Shown: piece by piece, positions 40,146-48,429 of the stretch
Position numbering within the stretch: the stretch's first letter is position 1
Layout: every line of letters begins with the position of its first letter
Translations under genes and position numbers: made by a program
Origin: Bacteroidales bacterium
GTDB taxonomy: Bacteria > Bacteroidota > Bacteroidia > Bacteroidales > F082
Direction of reading: 5' to 3'
NCBI GenBank assembly: GCA_017427985.1
Contig: JAFRRS010000023.1
Location: forward strand, 1-64,000
Length of the DNA: 64,000 nucleotides
Notes under the pieces: model-generated
Told to the model about the DNA's origin: nothing
Database searches by the model: none
What the model saw: only the letters and a program-made list of their open reading frames with translations

Positions 40146-43019
40146 TACGGCATTGTAAAAATATTCGTGTATGTGCGTCCTGATGTCGAGTTTCGACAGT
40201 TTATTGTTCGAAGAATCCGGATAAACCCTGTTCGACAAAAATATCACAATCAATTGATTTTCAGGGTCTGCCCACACAAAAGTGCCGGTAAATCCAGTGT
40301 GCCCGAAGCTCTTCATCGACGATTGTTTCGCAGGCGTGTAATACGGCACCGAAGGGTCAACTTCAGGTTTGTCGAAACCGATTCCGCGACGGTTCATGTT
40401 ATCTTTAAACGGCGCCGACGTGAATTTCCTAATCGTATATGACGACAAAAACCGCTTGTTGTTTGCATATCCCTCATTCAGAAGCAGTTGCAACATCACG
40501 GCGAGGTCACGGGCATTGGCGAAAAGTCCGGCATGACCTGCGACACCGCCAAACAATGCGGCTGCCTGGTCGTGCACGTCACCGCGAAGCTGCTGCATCC
40601 TGAAATAATTGTCGTTCTCAGTCGGGGCAATCTTTTCTATCGCGATGTGTTTCAATGGCTTATAAAAAATATGATTCAGATTCAGCGGCTTGTAAAAACT
40701 CTCTTCAACATATTTTTCAAACGGCATATTCGTCACCATTTCCACAATTTTCGGAAGGAAATAAAAGCCCAAATCGCTGTAAGTGTACTTCTTATCGCCT
40801 AATTTCAACGCTGTCACCTTGTCGAAAACATCAAATTTGAAGTCTTTCGAGATGTACATGTCTTTCGCCACGCGCACGGTATGCTCCTCGTCAATGCTTT
40901 TTCTGAAAACCTCAGGGTCGGGCTTGCCGTCAACCAACAAAGACTGATATATCGGAACCCAAGGCGTGAAACCTGCCTGATGCGTCATGATTTCAATCAG
41001 TTTGATATCGGCCTTATCAGTGTTTCTTAAATATGGGAAATAATCACCAAGAGTGCTCTCGAGACTAATTTTGCCGTCGTCGTAAAGCTTCATGATGGCA
41101 AAAGTTGTTGCAAAAACCTTTGTCAGCGAGGCGATGTCGTAAACATCATCACTTTGGACCTCATGTACGCAGTCGTACGTGAAATGTCCGAAACATTTTT
41201 CATAAATAATCTTGCCGTCCTTCATGGCAAGAATCTGGCATCCCGGAAATGCCTCGATTTCAATACCATTCAATGCAATGGAATCAACTTTTCTGGTTAA
41301 TTCATTGTCAATCAACGAAACAGGAAGCGTCTCAGGTGTCAGCATGTCTTCAAAACCCAAGCCTTCGCCAACTTTGTATTTTTTATTAATCGTGACAGGA
41401 AGTTTTCCCACAGGATTGAGCTTGCCAACCATCACGTCAACAACAGCATTTACTGCACATCCCCTGTCTTCGTAGCCGATGATGATAGCAGCGGGAGTCT
41501 TCTTGAAAGTGAATTTGTTCAAGGCGTACGGACACGCGAAAAGATTGAAAATTATTTTGTTGTCTTTGCTAATATCCTTCACAAATTCAACAACATAATT
41601 TGTGATGCCGAAGTCTTTTGTAGCATAAATCGAGGTGTTTTGGATGTTTACGACGACTTTCTTGTAATTCTTCAGCTCACTGAGAATCCGCTGTTTTTCA
41701 GAATTGTTGCAATTTTCGGCAACTAAAAAGCTGTTCGCGTCATAACCTTCCTTTTTGAGTTTTTCACCCACATTGTCTGTCTTTCCGAAAGTCACCACGG
41801 CGATTTTTTGAGATTTGTCGAGAGGAAGCGCATCCCTGTCATTTCTAAGCATCGTAACCGCTTCATTATAAAGCCTTTGCCTCAAATTATAATAACTCAC
41901 CTGATGCAAGTCATTATCCACAAACAATTCCGATTGCGGTTTATATTTTGCGATTCCAAGACGATATTTATATCTCAAAACTTTCTTGCAACTCTCCTCC
42001 ACCCTATTGGCGACATCTTCTCTATCCATTTGATTTACAATGTATAATATTGTCATTTCAGGGTTTATCGGCATCAGAACCACATCCACGCCAGCCAAAA
42101 TCGCATACAATCCGACATTATCAGGATGAACGCCTTGATAAGCACCCTTCATCTCCATCGCATCGCTGAAAATGATTCCGTCGAAGCCCATTTCCTTCTT
42201 CAAAAGACCTGTCACCACATTCTTTGAAATCGACGACGATAGGTTTTTCTGAGGCTCCAAGGCAGGCATGTAAAGATGTCCCACCATCGCGCCTGCAACT
42301 CCTTTTTTTGTCAGATAATCAAAAGGATAAAGCTCGATTTTTTTCAATTCCTTAAGTTTTTTATTGACTTTTGGAAGCGTCTCGTGCGAATCGGTTTTCG
42401 TGTCACCATGCCCCGGGAAATGTTTGATTGTCGGCAAAACGCCGTTATTCTGAAGTCCCATGGCGTACTGAAGTCCGCGCTCAGCAACTGCTTTCGGGTC
42501 AGAGCCGAAACTGCGCATCCCTATGACAGGATTCGTCGGCTCGTTGTTCACGTCAACGTCAGGTGCGAAGTCGATGTTGATGCCAATACGGCGGCACTGC
42601 TCGGCAATCTGAGCTCCCATCTCTCCAATAAGTGATTGATTCTGAATGGCTCCAAGCGTCATCTGGAACGGATATGAGATTCCGTCGTTGAGTCTCATTC
42701 CCAGTCCCCATTCACCGTCGATGCCTACCATCAAAGGCGTTTGCGCCATAAATTGCCATTCGTTAACCTGCTTCAACAAAGGCTCGGCATCAGTGCGGAA
42801 AAACGTCACTCCACCGATGTTATATTTTTCGATAAGTTCCTGAATCTCAGCAAAATACGGCTTGTTTGGCAGATTCGCACGCACGTTTATCAGCTGCCCT
42901 ACACGCTGCTCCACCGTCAGCGAGTTATAAACCGAATCAACCCAACGGTCTTCATCCGACTGGGCTTTGGCGACAAAACATAAAAACAGGACAATTATCA
43001 GTAAAAACAGTTTCTTCAT
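40131..43019 (-). CDS. Secreted GH3 beta-N-acetylhexosaminidase fused to a beta-lactamase-like serine hydrolase
   Basis: A 962-residue protein with a signal peptide (MKKLFLLIIVLFLCFVAKAQ). Residues about 30-370 are a NagZ-type GH3 domain (GGVTFFRTDAEPLLKQVNEW, KHFPGHGDTKTDSHETLP, FSDAMEMKG), which would release GlcNAc from peptidoglycan fragments. A GH3 C-terminal sandwich follows (to about 590). The final part is a class C beta-lactamase/esterase fold with SLTK (nucleophile Ser), YSDLGFYFL and FGHTGFTG. This fusion is known in Bacteroidota and is probably a cell-wall recycling or remodelling enzyme. It overlaps the thioredoxin gene by one base. The end of the gene is formed by a dispersed palindrome. 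Confidence 0.88.
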   Translation of the reverse strand: MKKLFLLIIVLFLCFVAKAQSDEDRWVDSVYNSLTVEQRVGQLINVRANLPNKPYFAEIQELIEKYNIGGVTFFRTDAEPLLKQVNEWQFMAQTPLMVGIDGEWGLGMRLNDGISYPFQMTLGAIQNQSLIGEMGAQIAEQCRRIGINIDFAPDVDVNNEPTNPVIGMRSFGSDPKAVAERGLQYAMGLQNNGVLPTIKHFPGHGDTKTDSHETLPKVNKKLKELKKIELYPFDYLTKKGVAGAMVGHLYMPALEPQKNLSSSISKNVVTGLLKKEMGFDGIIFSDAMEMKGAYQGVHPDNVGLYAILAGVDVVLMPINPEMTILYIVNQMDREDVANRVEESCKKVLRYKYRLGIAKYKPQSELFVDNDLHQVSYYNLRQRLYNEAVTMLRNDRDALPLDKSQKIAVVTFGKTDNVGEKLKKEGYDANSFLVAENCNNSEKQRILSELKNYKKVVVNIQNTSIYATKDFGITNYVVEFVKDISKDNKIIFNLFACPYALNKFTFKKTPAAIIIGYEDRGCAVNAVVDVMVGKLNPVGKLPVTINKKYKVGEGLGFEDMLTPETLPVSLIDNELTRKVDSIALNGIEIEAFPGCQILAMKDGKIIYEKCFGHFTYDCVHEVQSDDVYDIASLTKVFATTFAIMKLYDDGKISLESTLGDYFPYLRNTDKADIKLIEIMTHQAGFTPWVPIYQSLLVDGKPDPEVFRKSIDEEHTVRVAKDMYISKDFKFDVFDKVTALKLGDKKYTYSDLGFYFLPKIVEMVTNMPFEKYVEESFYKPLNLNHIFYKPLKHIAIEKIAPTENDNYFRMQQLRGDVHDQAAALFGGVAGHAGLFANARDLAVMLQLLLNEGYANNKRFLSSYTIRKFTSAPFKDNMNRRGIGFDKPEVDPSVPYYTPAKQSSMKSFGHTGFTGTFVWADPENQLIVIFLSNRVYPDSSNNKLSKLDIRTHIHEYFYNAVETVR

Positions 43020-43840
43020 TACTTAATTTCTTTTATAAGTTCTTCTATATCAATAGGTTTTGCCAAAATAATCTTATCTTTGTCGAGCAAAAACATCGCC
43101 GGTGTCTCATCGACAGCGTAAGAATCGACGATTGGCGAATACCATCCGCTGCCGTCGCAAATGTTATAATGCCTATCAAGACGATATTTCTTCAAAAGAC
43201 GCTTGACATTTTTCAAATCAGTTGATACACAAACAGTTACTATTTCGACATTTTTGTTTTTCTTTGAAAACCCTGCCAGTTCCTTAATCAAATCGCGGCA
43301 ATGCGGGCAAGAATACGACCAGAAAAACACCACAACATATTCCGCATCAATCTTATCAAGGTCCAAGTCCTTATCAAAAATCGTAACACTTTGAATCTCA
43401 GGAGCTTTTGAGCCAATTTTCACACGTTCAAACTTCGTTGCCAAAGCCATAATCTCATCCCGCTGCTCCTCATTGGCATTGACAAACTCAAAATAAGGCA
43501 TGCGCATCAGATAATCGATTACCAGATTTGCGCCGAGCTCCGAAAAACCATATATAAGATATTGATACACAAACTTATACATTGCAAAAGAGGTCACGCT
43601 GCGGCTCAAAATATTGTCAGAAGCCAATATCAGATTGTACATCTGGGCTCGCGGCTCCAAATCCTTTTCCTGTTCCTGCGTCAGATAATCCGTCAAGGCA
43701 TTTATCATGAATTCGCTTTCAATCAGAGTGGTGTCGCTGAAGTCGATTTTATCGAGAAAAGCATCGTATGTTTGTCCTCTCAAAGGAGAAAAAACAAACA
43801 TTAACACAATGATTATAAGCGATTTAAAAGTTTTCATCAC
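43019..43840 (-). CDS. Secreted thioredoxin-like (TlpA/ResA type) protein
   Basis: A 273-residue protein with a signal peptide (KTFKSLIIIVLMFVFSPLRGQ). Residues about 30-135 are helical, and a C-terminal thioredoxin fold (GSKAPEIQSVTIFDKDL, VVFFWSYSCPHCRDL, YAVDETPAMFLLDKDK) holds a CPHC active site and the cis-proline (TP). Probably a periplasmic disulfide reductase or oxidant sensor. The stop and the start of the GH3-beta-lactamase gene share one base. The Trx-like protein may keep that enzyme or an envelope partner reduced, which is inferred from context. Confidence 0.8.
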   Translation of the reverse strand: MMKTFKSLIIIVLMFVFSPLRGQTYDAFLDKIDFSDTTLIESEFMINALTDYLTQEQEKDLEPRAQMYNLILASDNILSRSVTSFAMYKFVYQYLIYGFSELGANLVIDYLMRMPYFEFVNANEEQRDEIMALATKFERVKIGSKAPEIQSVTIFDKDLDLDKIDAEYVVVFFWSYSCPHCRDLIKELAGFSKKNKNVEIVTVCVSTDLKNVKRLLKKYRLDRHYNICDGSGWYSPIVDSYAVDETPAMFLLDKDKIILAKPIDIEELIKEIK

Positions 43841-43851
43841 GAATTATCTGA

Positions 43852-45411
43852 TTATTTCAAAACCTCTTTGATTCGTCCGGCGAACTTCTCATCTTCTACA
43901 AGCAGAAGTGCCTCTTTCGCGTCATTTTTATAATCTCCGGATTCATAAGCCTCAATCAGTTTGTTCACCGTGAGTTCCGTACCGAAATACGCGAAAACCT
44001 TGTAAAAACGCGGCATAATTGCAGGTTTCACATGCTTCAAAGTCGACGCGAAAGTGTCTTTTCTGTCTTCAGGAGCGTTTGCCATCGCATTTTTTATCGC
44101 AAGCTGCACATCTACAACGTATTTGTCGGCGCAGTTTTCCAAAAGACCACTCAAAAAATTGGCATCAGCCACGACAACCACATCCTTTAAAATTTTATAA
44201 GCCAAATCCCTAATCTCTTGATTTCCAGAGTTAAGGAACTCTTTCACTTTCATATTGAGCCCCACCATCGGACGCTTTTCCAAAATTTGAAGCACGGCAA
44301 GTTTCTGCTGGTCGCTGCCTCTTGCCACGTCGTTTAAAACAGCGACGTAATTGCCTTCATAAGTCATCATTGCATCTTTGATAACTTCTTGATATTCACC
44401 GCCGAACATCGGCTTAACGGCTTCAATCCCTTGAGCGTTGTCAATGTTGAAAACGGCTTTAATGGCAGCCTTTACGACCTTTGGATTTTCAGAATAAAGC
44501 TGCTTGATGACAAACTCCATCTGCGAATCGTTCTTTATCTCGCCGAGCCAGTTCAGAACGTCAACGAGAGCATCGCCTTTCTTGCAAATCTTCACCGCTT
44601 TCGCGCAAACCTTCTGATTTGCATACGGTTTCATGATGTCAAAAGCAGCCACTCTCACACGTTTATCATTGTTTTTCAATGCTTTATAAAGATACGGCAG
44701 ACATTTTTCACTTTTAGTTGCCGATAAAAGCTTCATCCCAGCGATTTTATAGTCTGCAATCTTGCTTTTATACAGTTTTTTCGCGCCTTTTTCAACTATC
44801 GAAGCCGTCTTTTCATTGCTTCCGACCACCAAAAGCGCATTGTAAATCTCAATTTTTGTCTCGTCATCAGCGTCTTTGAGCCATGAAATGAGCTCATTTT
44901 CCATGCTTTGGATATTAAGTTTTCCAACAGCGTACGCCAGTGCCGCCTTGTATCTCAAATCATCATGATGCTTGACGATATACTTTGTAATGATATCATT
45001 CGTGCCTGGAATATTTGCGACAGCTCTTATCGCAGCATCAGCAAGCTTCTCATTTTCAACAAGTTTCATAATCTCATTGCTCTCATTTGCAGAATACAGT
45101 TTTGACAAAAGAGAAACAAGAAACGCGTTGCTTTTGCAATCCTCAAATTTTTCGACGAAAGCAAATATCGAATTTTTCAGAGCGTTTTTAATTTCATAAA
45201 CATCATAATAGAAAGCATCTTCGGCAAGGTTTTCCAATGCTTTTTCGGTCTCAGCAATCACCGCTTCGTCATCGGTAACAAGTCTTTTCAAAATCTCCAA
45301 CACGCAATTTTCGTCACGGCATCTTGTTTTGTCAAAATTTTGGGCATTTACACAAAACGACGGCATCAACAGCAATGCGAAAAACACGGCAACACTTTTC
45401 AATATTTTCAT
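43852..45411 (-). CDS. Secreted HEAT-repeat protein
   Basis: A 519-residue protein with a signal peptide (MKILKSVAVFFALLLMPSFCVNAQ). The rest is a series of about twelve helical HEAT/PBS-lyase-like repeats (YLYKALKNNDKRVRVAAFDI, MKPYANQK; FLNSGNQEIRDLAYKILKDV), which form a curved protein-binding solenoid. No enzymatic domain. First gene of an operon with the thioredoxin and GH3-beta-lactamase genes (11-base gap, then 1-base overlap). Confidence 0.75.
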   Translation of the reverse strand: MKILKSVAVFFALLLMPSFCVNAQNFDKTRCRDENCVLEILKRLVTDDEAVIAETEKALENLAEDAFYYDVYEIKNALKNSIFAFVEKFEDCKSNAFLVSLLSKLYSANESNEIMKLVENEKLADAAIRAVANIPGTNDIITKYIVKHHDDLRYKAALAYAVGKLNIQSMENELISWLKDADDETKIEIYNALLVVGSNEKTASIVEKGAKKLYKSKIADYKIAGMKLLSATKSEKCLPYLYKALKNNDKRVRVAAFDIMKPYANQKVCAKAVKICKKGDALVDVLNWLGEIKNDSQMEFVIKQLYSENPKVVKAAIKAVFNIDNAQGIEAVKPMFGGEYQEVIKDAMMTYEGNYVAVLNDVARGSDQQKLAVLQILEKRPMVGLNMKVKEFLNSGNQEIRDLAYKILKDVVVVADANFLSGLLENCADKYVVDVQLAIKNAMANAPEDRKDTFASTLKHVKPAIMPRFYKVFAYFGTELTVNKLIEAYESGDYKNDAKEALLLVEDEKFAGRIKEVLK

Positions 45412-45487
45412 AACAATTTTATTAAATCTTTTATTTTCAATAATTTACATAACAAAAATTCGTCAAATCGACAAGATTTTTCAAATT

Positions 45488-45496
45488 ACAAATATA
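45488..45496 (-). promoter_or_regulatory. -7 box for the HEAT/Trx/GH3 operon
   Basis: Minus-strand TATATTTGT, 76 bases before the ATG at 45411; no TTG at the usual spacing. Confidence 0.4.
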
Positions 45497-45530
45497 ATAT
45501 TTTTAACGGAGATGGCATCATATTATTTTG

Positions 45531-45539
45531 TAAATTTGC
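45531..45539 (+). promoter_or_regulatory. -7 box for the MATE gene
   Basis: TAAATTTGC ends 9 bases before the ATG at 45549, implying a leader of only a few bases. Confidence 0.45.
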
Positions 45540-45548
45540 AACGATTTT

Positions 45549-46877
45549 ATGAAGACAAGTATTTCGACAAAAGAGATTTGGCGCATCGCGGTTCCTATCA
45601 TGATCGGCAACCTCGCGCAAACGCTCATCACGTTCACCGACACGGCGTTTCTGGGGCATCTGGGCGTCGTCGCGCTCGGCTCCTCAATGATGGCGGGCAT
45701 GTATTATTTCGTGTTCACCACCATGGCGATGGGCTTGGCGATTGGTATCCAGATAATCATCGCGCGACGTTTCGGCGCCAAAGAATACAACAAAATCGGG
45801 AGCATCTTCCAACACGGCGCGGCATCGATTCTCATCTTCGGACTGCTTTTGTTCGCGATAATGAGAATCTTCTCGGGCTCGCTCCTCAATTTCATCATCG
45901 AGTCTGACGGCATCTACACCGGCGCGATGGAATACATCGGATTCCGCCAGTTCGGCATCGTTTTCGTGTGCTTCAACTACCTCTTCCGCGCTTTGTACAC
46001 TGGACTTTCAAACACAAAAGTCATTACTTATTCAACGATTATAATGGCGGCAGTCAACATCATCCTCGACTACTGCCTGATTTTCGGCAAGTTCGGTTTC
46101 CCAGAGATGGGCATCGGCGGCGCGGCATTGGCTTCGCTGATAGCTGAGGTCACAGCGACGACATTCTTCTTCGTCTACACCTATATCAAATTAGGGAAAC
46201 GCGAATACGAGCTTTTCAAGCCGCACGGGTATGACAAGGAGCTGGCTGGCAACATCGTGCGCATCGCCACCCCGACCATGTTCCAGAAGTTGTTCTCATT
46301 CACCACATGGTTCATTTTCTTCATCCTTGTGGAAAAAATGGGCGAAGAAGCCATCGGGATCTCGTCAATCGCACGCAGCGTCTACATGATTCTTTTCATC
46401 CCGGTCTTCGGTTTCCTTGCCACCTCCAACACCCTGACGAGCCGCATCATCGGGGCGGGACACGCCGACGAGGTGATGGCGACGCTGTTTAAAATCATCC
46501 TCAACTGCATCTTATGCTGCATCCCGCTGATTCTGGTGTGCGTCTTCTTCCCCACCGCGGTGATGAGCATCTACACCGACGACATGACACTAGCCAGCGC
46601 CGCCATCCCTTCAATATTCGTGATTTGCGGAGCTATCATATTCCAGGCATTGGGCGCGGTCTCATTCGAGGCGGTCTCGGGAACCGGCAAGACCAACGCC
46701 GCATTGTGGCTTGAGTTTGGCATTCTACTGCTGTACATCGCCTACATTTGGATGCTCACCAACATCACCACCCACGTGGAATGGGTGTGGACGTGCGAAT
46801 ACATCTATGGCGGCTTACTCGCAATAGTATCAATACTTTACATAAAATTTGCTAATTGGAAAAAATTGAAAATATAA
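45549..46877 (+). CDS. MATE family efflux transporter
   Basis: A 442-residue membrane protein with about twelve hydrophobic spans in two related halves (IMIGNLAQTLITFTDTAFLG; MFQKLFSFTTWFIFFILVEK). It is of the DinF/NorM-like MATE type, exporting organic cations, drugs or metabolites in exchange for Na+ or H+. The codon use is visibly GC-richer than in the neighbouring genes. It is divergent from the HEAT operon and followed by a palindrome of the GAGACG family. Substrate unknown. Confidence 0.9.
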   Translation: MKTSISTKEIWRIAVPIMIGNLAQTLITFTDTAFLGHLGVVALGSSMMAGMYYFVFTTMAMGLAIGIQIIIARRFGAKEYNKIGSIFQHGAASILIFGLLLFAIMRIFSGSLLNFIIESDGIYTGAMEYIGFRQFGIVFVCFNYLFRALYTGLSNTKVITYSTIIMAAVNIILDYCLIFGKFGFPEMGIGGAALASLIAEVTATTFFFVYTYIKLGKREYELFKPHGYDKELAGNIVRIATPTMFQKLFSFTTWFIFFILVEKMGEEAIGISSIARSVYMILFIPVFGFLATSNTLTSRIIGAGHADEVMATLFKIILNCILCCIPLILVCVFFPTAVMSIYTDDMTLASAAIPSIFVICGAIIFQALGAVSFEAVSGTGKTNAALWLEFGILLLYIAYIWMLTNITTHVEWVWTCEYIYGGLLAIVSILYIKFANWKKLKI

Positions 46878-46881
46878 TGTG

Positions 46882-46903
46882 GAGACGTACGGCCGTACGT
46901 CTC
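46882..46903. repeat. Perfect 22-base GAGACG-family palindrome
   Basis: GAGACGTACGG directly joined to CCGTACGTCTC, between the MATE gene and the 46922 gene. No T run follows on the plus strand. Confidence 0.75.
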
Positions 46904-46921
46904 TACGATAATTCATAAATA

Positions 46922-47233
46922 ATGAAAAAAATTGAAATAAAAGATTTTGAGCTTTACACCACAGGAATCATCAGCATCGCGTGGAAAGAAGGTAAAAAAG
47001 ACATGTTTTTGAACGTCGACCTCGACCTTGCGGCAATGATGAAACTCTGCAAGATTGAAGGTCTGTCATACGAAAAGGTACAGCAACTCTCTGACAATCA
47101 GCAGCCTTTGACATTCCACAAGGCATCAGTGTATCTTTTCCAAGAGGACGACCGTCCTGGTCAGTACTGCCTCAGTGAAGCAATGTTTGAAGACGATGGC
47201 ATCGACATCTACTACTGCGAAATCAAAGGCTGA
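46922..47233 (+). CDS. Small cytoplasmic protein of unknown function
   Basis: A 103-residue protein with no signal peptide (MKKIEIKDFELYTTGIISIA...). The sequence alternates short strands and helices (MFLNVDLDLAAMMKLCKIEG) and is acidic. No family recognised. Its last 59 bases overlap the frame of the following exonuclease gene, suggesting translational coupling. Confidence 0.55.
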   Translation: MKKIEIKDFELYTTGIISIAWKEGKKDMFLNVDLDLAAMMKLCKIEGLSYEKVQQLSDNQQPLTFHKASVYLFQEDDRPGQYCLSEAMFEDDGIDIYYCEIKG

Positions 47234-47765
47234 CGACAACATCTTGCCCGACCTTCATGACTTCGCCGCCATCGACTTCGAGGCTGCCAACGGCGAGACC
47301 ACCAGCGTGTGCAGCGTCGGCATCGTCATCGTGCGTGACCGTGAGATTGTGGAGGAGTTCTACAGTCTCGTGAAGCCAGTGCCGAACTATTACGATTTCT
47401 ACACCACCAAGATTCACGGATTAAAGAAGAAAGACACCGAAAACGCCCCTATCTTTCCGCAGGTGTGGAATCAGATTGAGAAGAAACTCAAGGGGTTGCC
47501 GTTCGTGGCACACGGCTACGAATTTGAGAAACGCTGTCTGAACTCGCTGTTTGAGCACTACCACATGGGGCGCAAACGCTTCAAGATCTACGACACCAAG
47601 CGCGCCTCGGAAATCGTCTTCCCCGACTTGGAAAACCACAAACTCCAGACCGCCGCTGCCGCCTGCGGCTACGATTTCAACAAAAAGAACAAGCACCACA
47701 ACGCCTTAGCCGACGCGGAGGCGTGCGCGATGATTGCGATGGAGGTGTTTAATTCTCAAAATTAG
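47175..47765 (+). CDS. DnaQ-like 3'-5' exonuclease
   Basis: A DEDDh exonuclease of the DNA polymerase III epsilon/RNase T superfamily. Motif I is AIDFEAANGE, motif II KGLPFVAHGYEFEKR, motif III HHNALADAEACAMIAM with the DEDDh His and Asp. The ATG at 47175 overlaps the previous gene by 59 bases, and its first 20 residues are low-complexity. In-frame alternatives are the ATG at 47196 and a TTG at 47244, which would start close to the fold; the true start is uncertain. The 3' end overlaps the convergent DUF2442 gene by 17 bases. Confidence 0.8.
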   Translation: MKQCLKTMASTSTTAKSKADDNILPDLHDFAAIDFEAANGETTSVCSVGIVIVRDREIVEEFYSLVKPVPNYYDFYTTKIHGLKKKDTENAPIFPQVWNQIEKKLKGLPFVAHGYEFEKRCLNSLFEHYHMGRKRFKIYDTKRASEIVFPDLENHKLQTAAAACGYDFNKKNKHHNALADAEACAMIAMEVFNSQN

Positions 47766-48015
47766 TAAACAAATCGTTGTAATACAGATTCTTAGGATTA
47801 ATTATCAAATCCCACGAATCGCCCCATACCACATTGCCATTTTCAAGTTTAAATTCTTTGAAACGTGACAAATCGTGATACTCTTCATAAAACGGGCTCG
47901 GAGTCTTTAAGAAAAACGGTTCAAAGTCGACAATAACGCAATGATTGTCAGCGAAGGTTATTTTTAGCTTATATCCTTCAACATATTGAGCATCAATGAC
48001 TTTAAACTTATTCAT
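47749..48015 (-). CDS. DUF2442 protein
   Basis: An 88-residue protein matching DUF2442: VEGYKLKITFADNHCVIVDF, EEYHDLSRFKEFKLENGNVV, WGDSWDLIINPKNLY. This family regularly pairs with DUF4160, and the two genes overlap by 4 bases here. The pair is often listed as a possible toxin-antitoxin-like module, without solid functional proof known to me. Confidence 0.85.
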   Translation of the reverse strand: MNKFKVIDAQYVEGYKLKITFADNHCVIVDFEPFFLKTPSPFYEEYHDLSRFKEFKLENGNVVWGDSWDLIINPKNLYYNDLFTNFEN

Positions 48016-48314
48016 ATTTTCTTTTTAATCTCTTCGCAAACGATTTTTTCTTTCAACACAAAAACTTTATGCCATTTCATTGCGATTTCAACGGCATATT
48101 TTTCTACAAAACGCATTGCTTCCCTATATTTTGCTGATGGAAGCGGTTCAAAACCCTTGGTGTTGCGTGTTTCTATCCTCTTCAAGACGCCATCTTCAAA
48201 AACAATTATGAAAACGGTTTCGCAATCACCGTATTTTGCGTGAACGTGTAACGGCTCATGTTCGTTTGAATAGAATAAAAATACTATTCCAAGGTAATCA
48301 TAAATCTTAGGCAT
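48012..48314 (-). CDS. DUF4160 protein
   Basis: A 100-residue protein with the DUF4160 pattern: YDYLGIVFLFYSNEHEPLHV, HAKYGDCETVFII, EAMRFVEKYAVEIAMKWHKV. The conserved EHEPLHVHA histidines are present. First gene of a two-gene operon with DUF2442, from a strong promoter. Confidence 0.85.
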   Translation of the reverse strand: MPKIYDYLGIVFLFYSNEHEPLHVHAKYGDCETVFIIVFEDGVLKRIETRNTKGFEPLPSAKYREAMRFVEKYAVEIAMKWHKVFVLKEKIVCEEIKKKI

Positions 48315-48338
48315 AATATTATCTTTTTAAATTGCGTT

Positions 48339-48370
48339 GCAAAGATACAACAAATTTGGAAATTTGTCAA
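48339..48370 (-). promoter_or_regulatory. Promoter for the DUF4160-DUF2442 pair
   Basis: Minus-strand TTG (48370-48368), spacer of 20 bases, TATCTTTGC (48347-48339); the ATG is at 48314. Confidence 0.65.
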
Positions 48371-48385
48371 AAAAAATGTTTATTA

Positions 48386-48412
48386 AAACGAGTTGATTAT
48401 TCCAACTCGTTT
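48386..48412 (-). terminator. Terminator of the Skp/CsgG operon
   Basis: Perfect 10-base stem AAACGAGTTG / CAACTCGTTT with a 7-base loop, 18 bases after the stop at 48430. On the minus strand it runs into a T-rich stretch. Confidence 0.65.
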
Positions 48413-48429
48413 ATGCAAATATAAATCAC

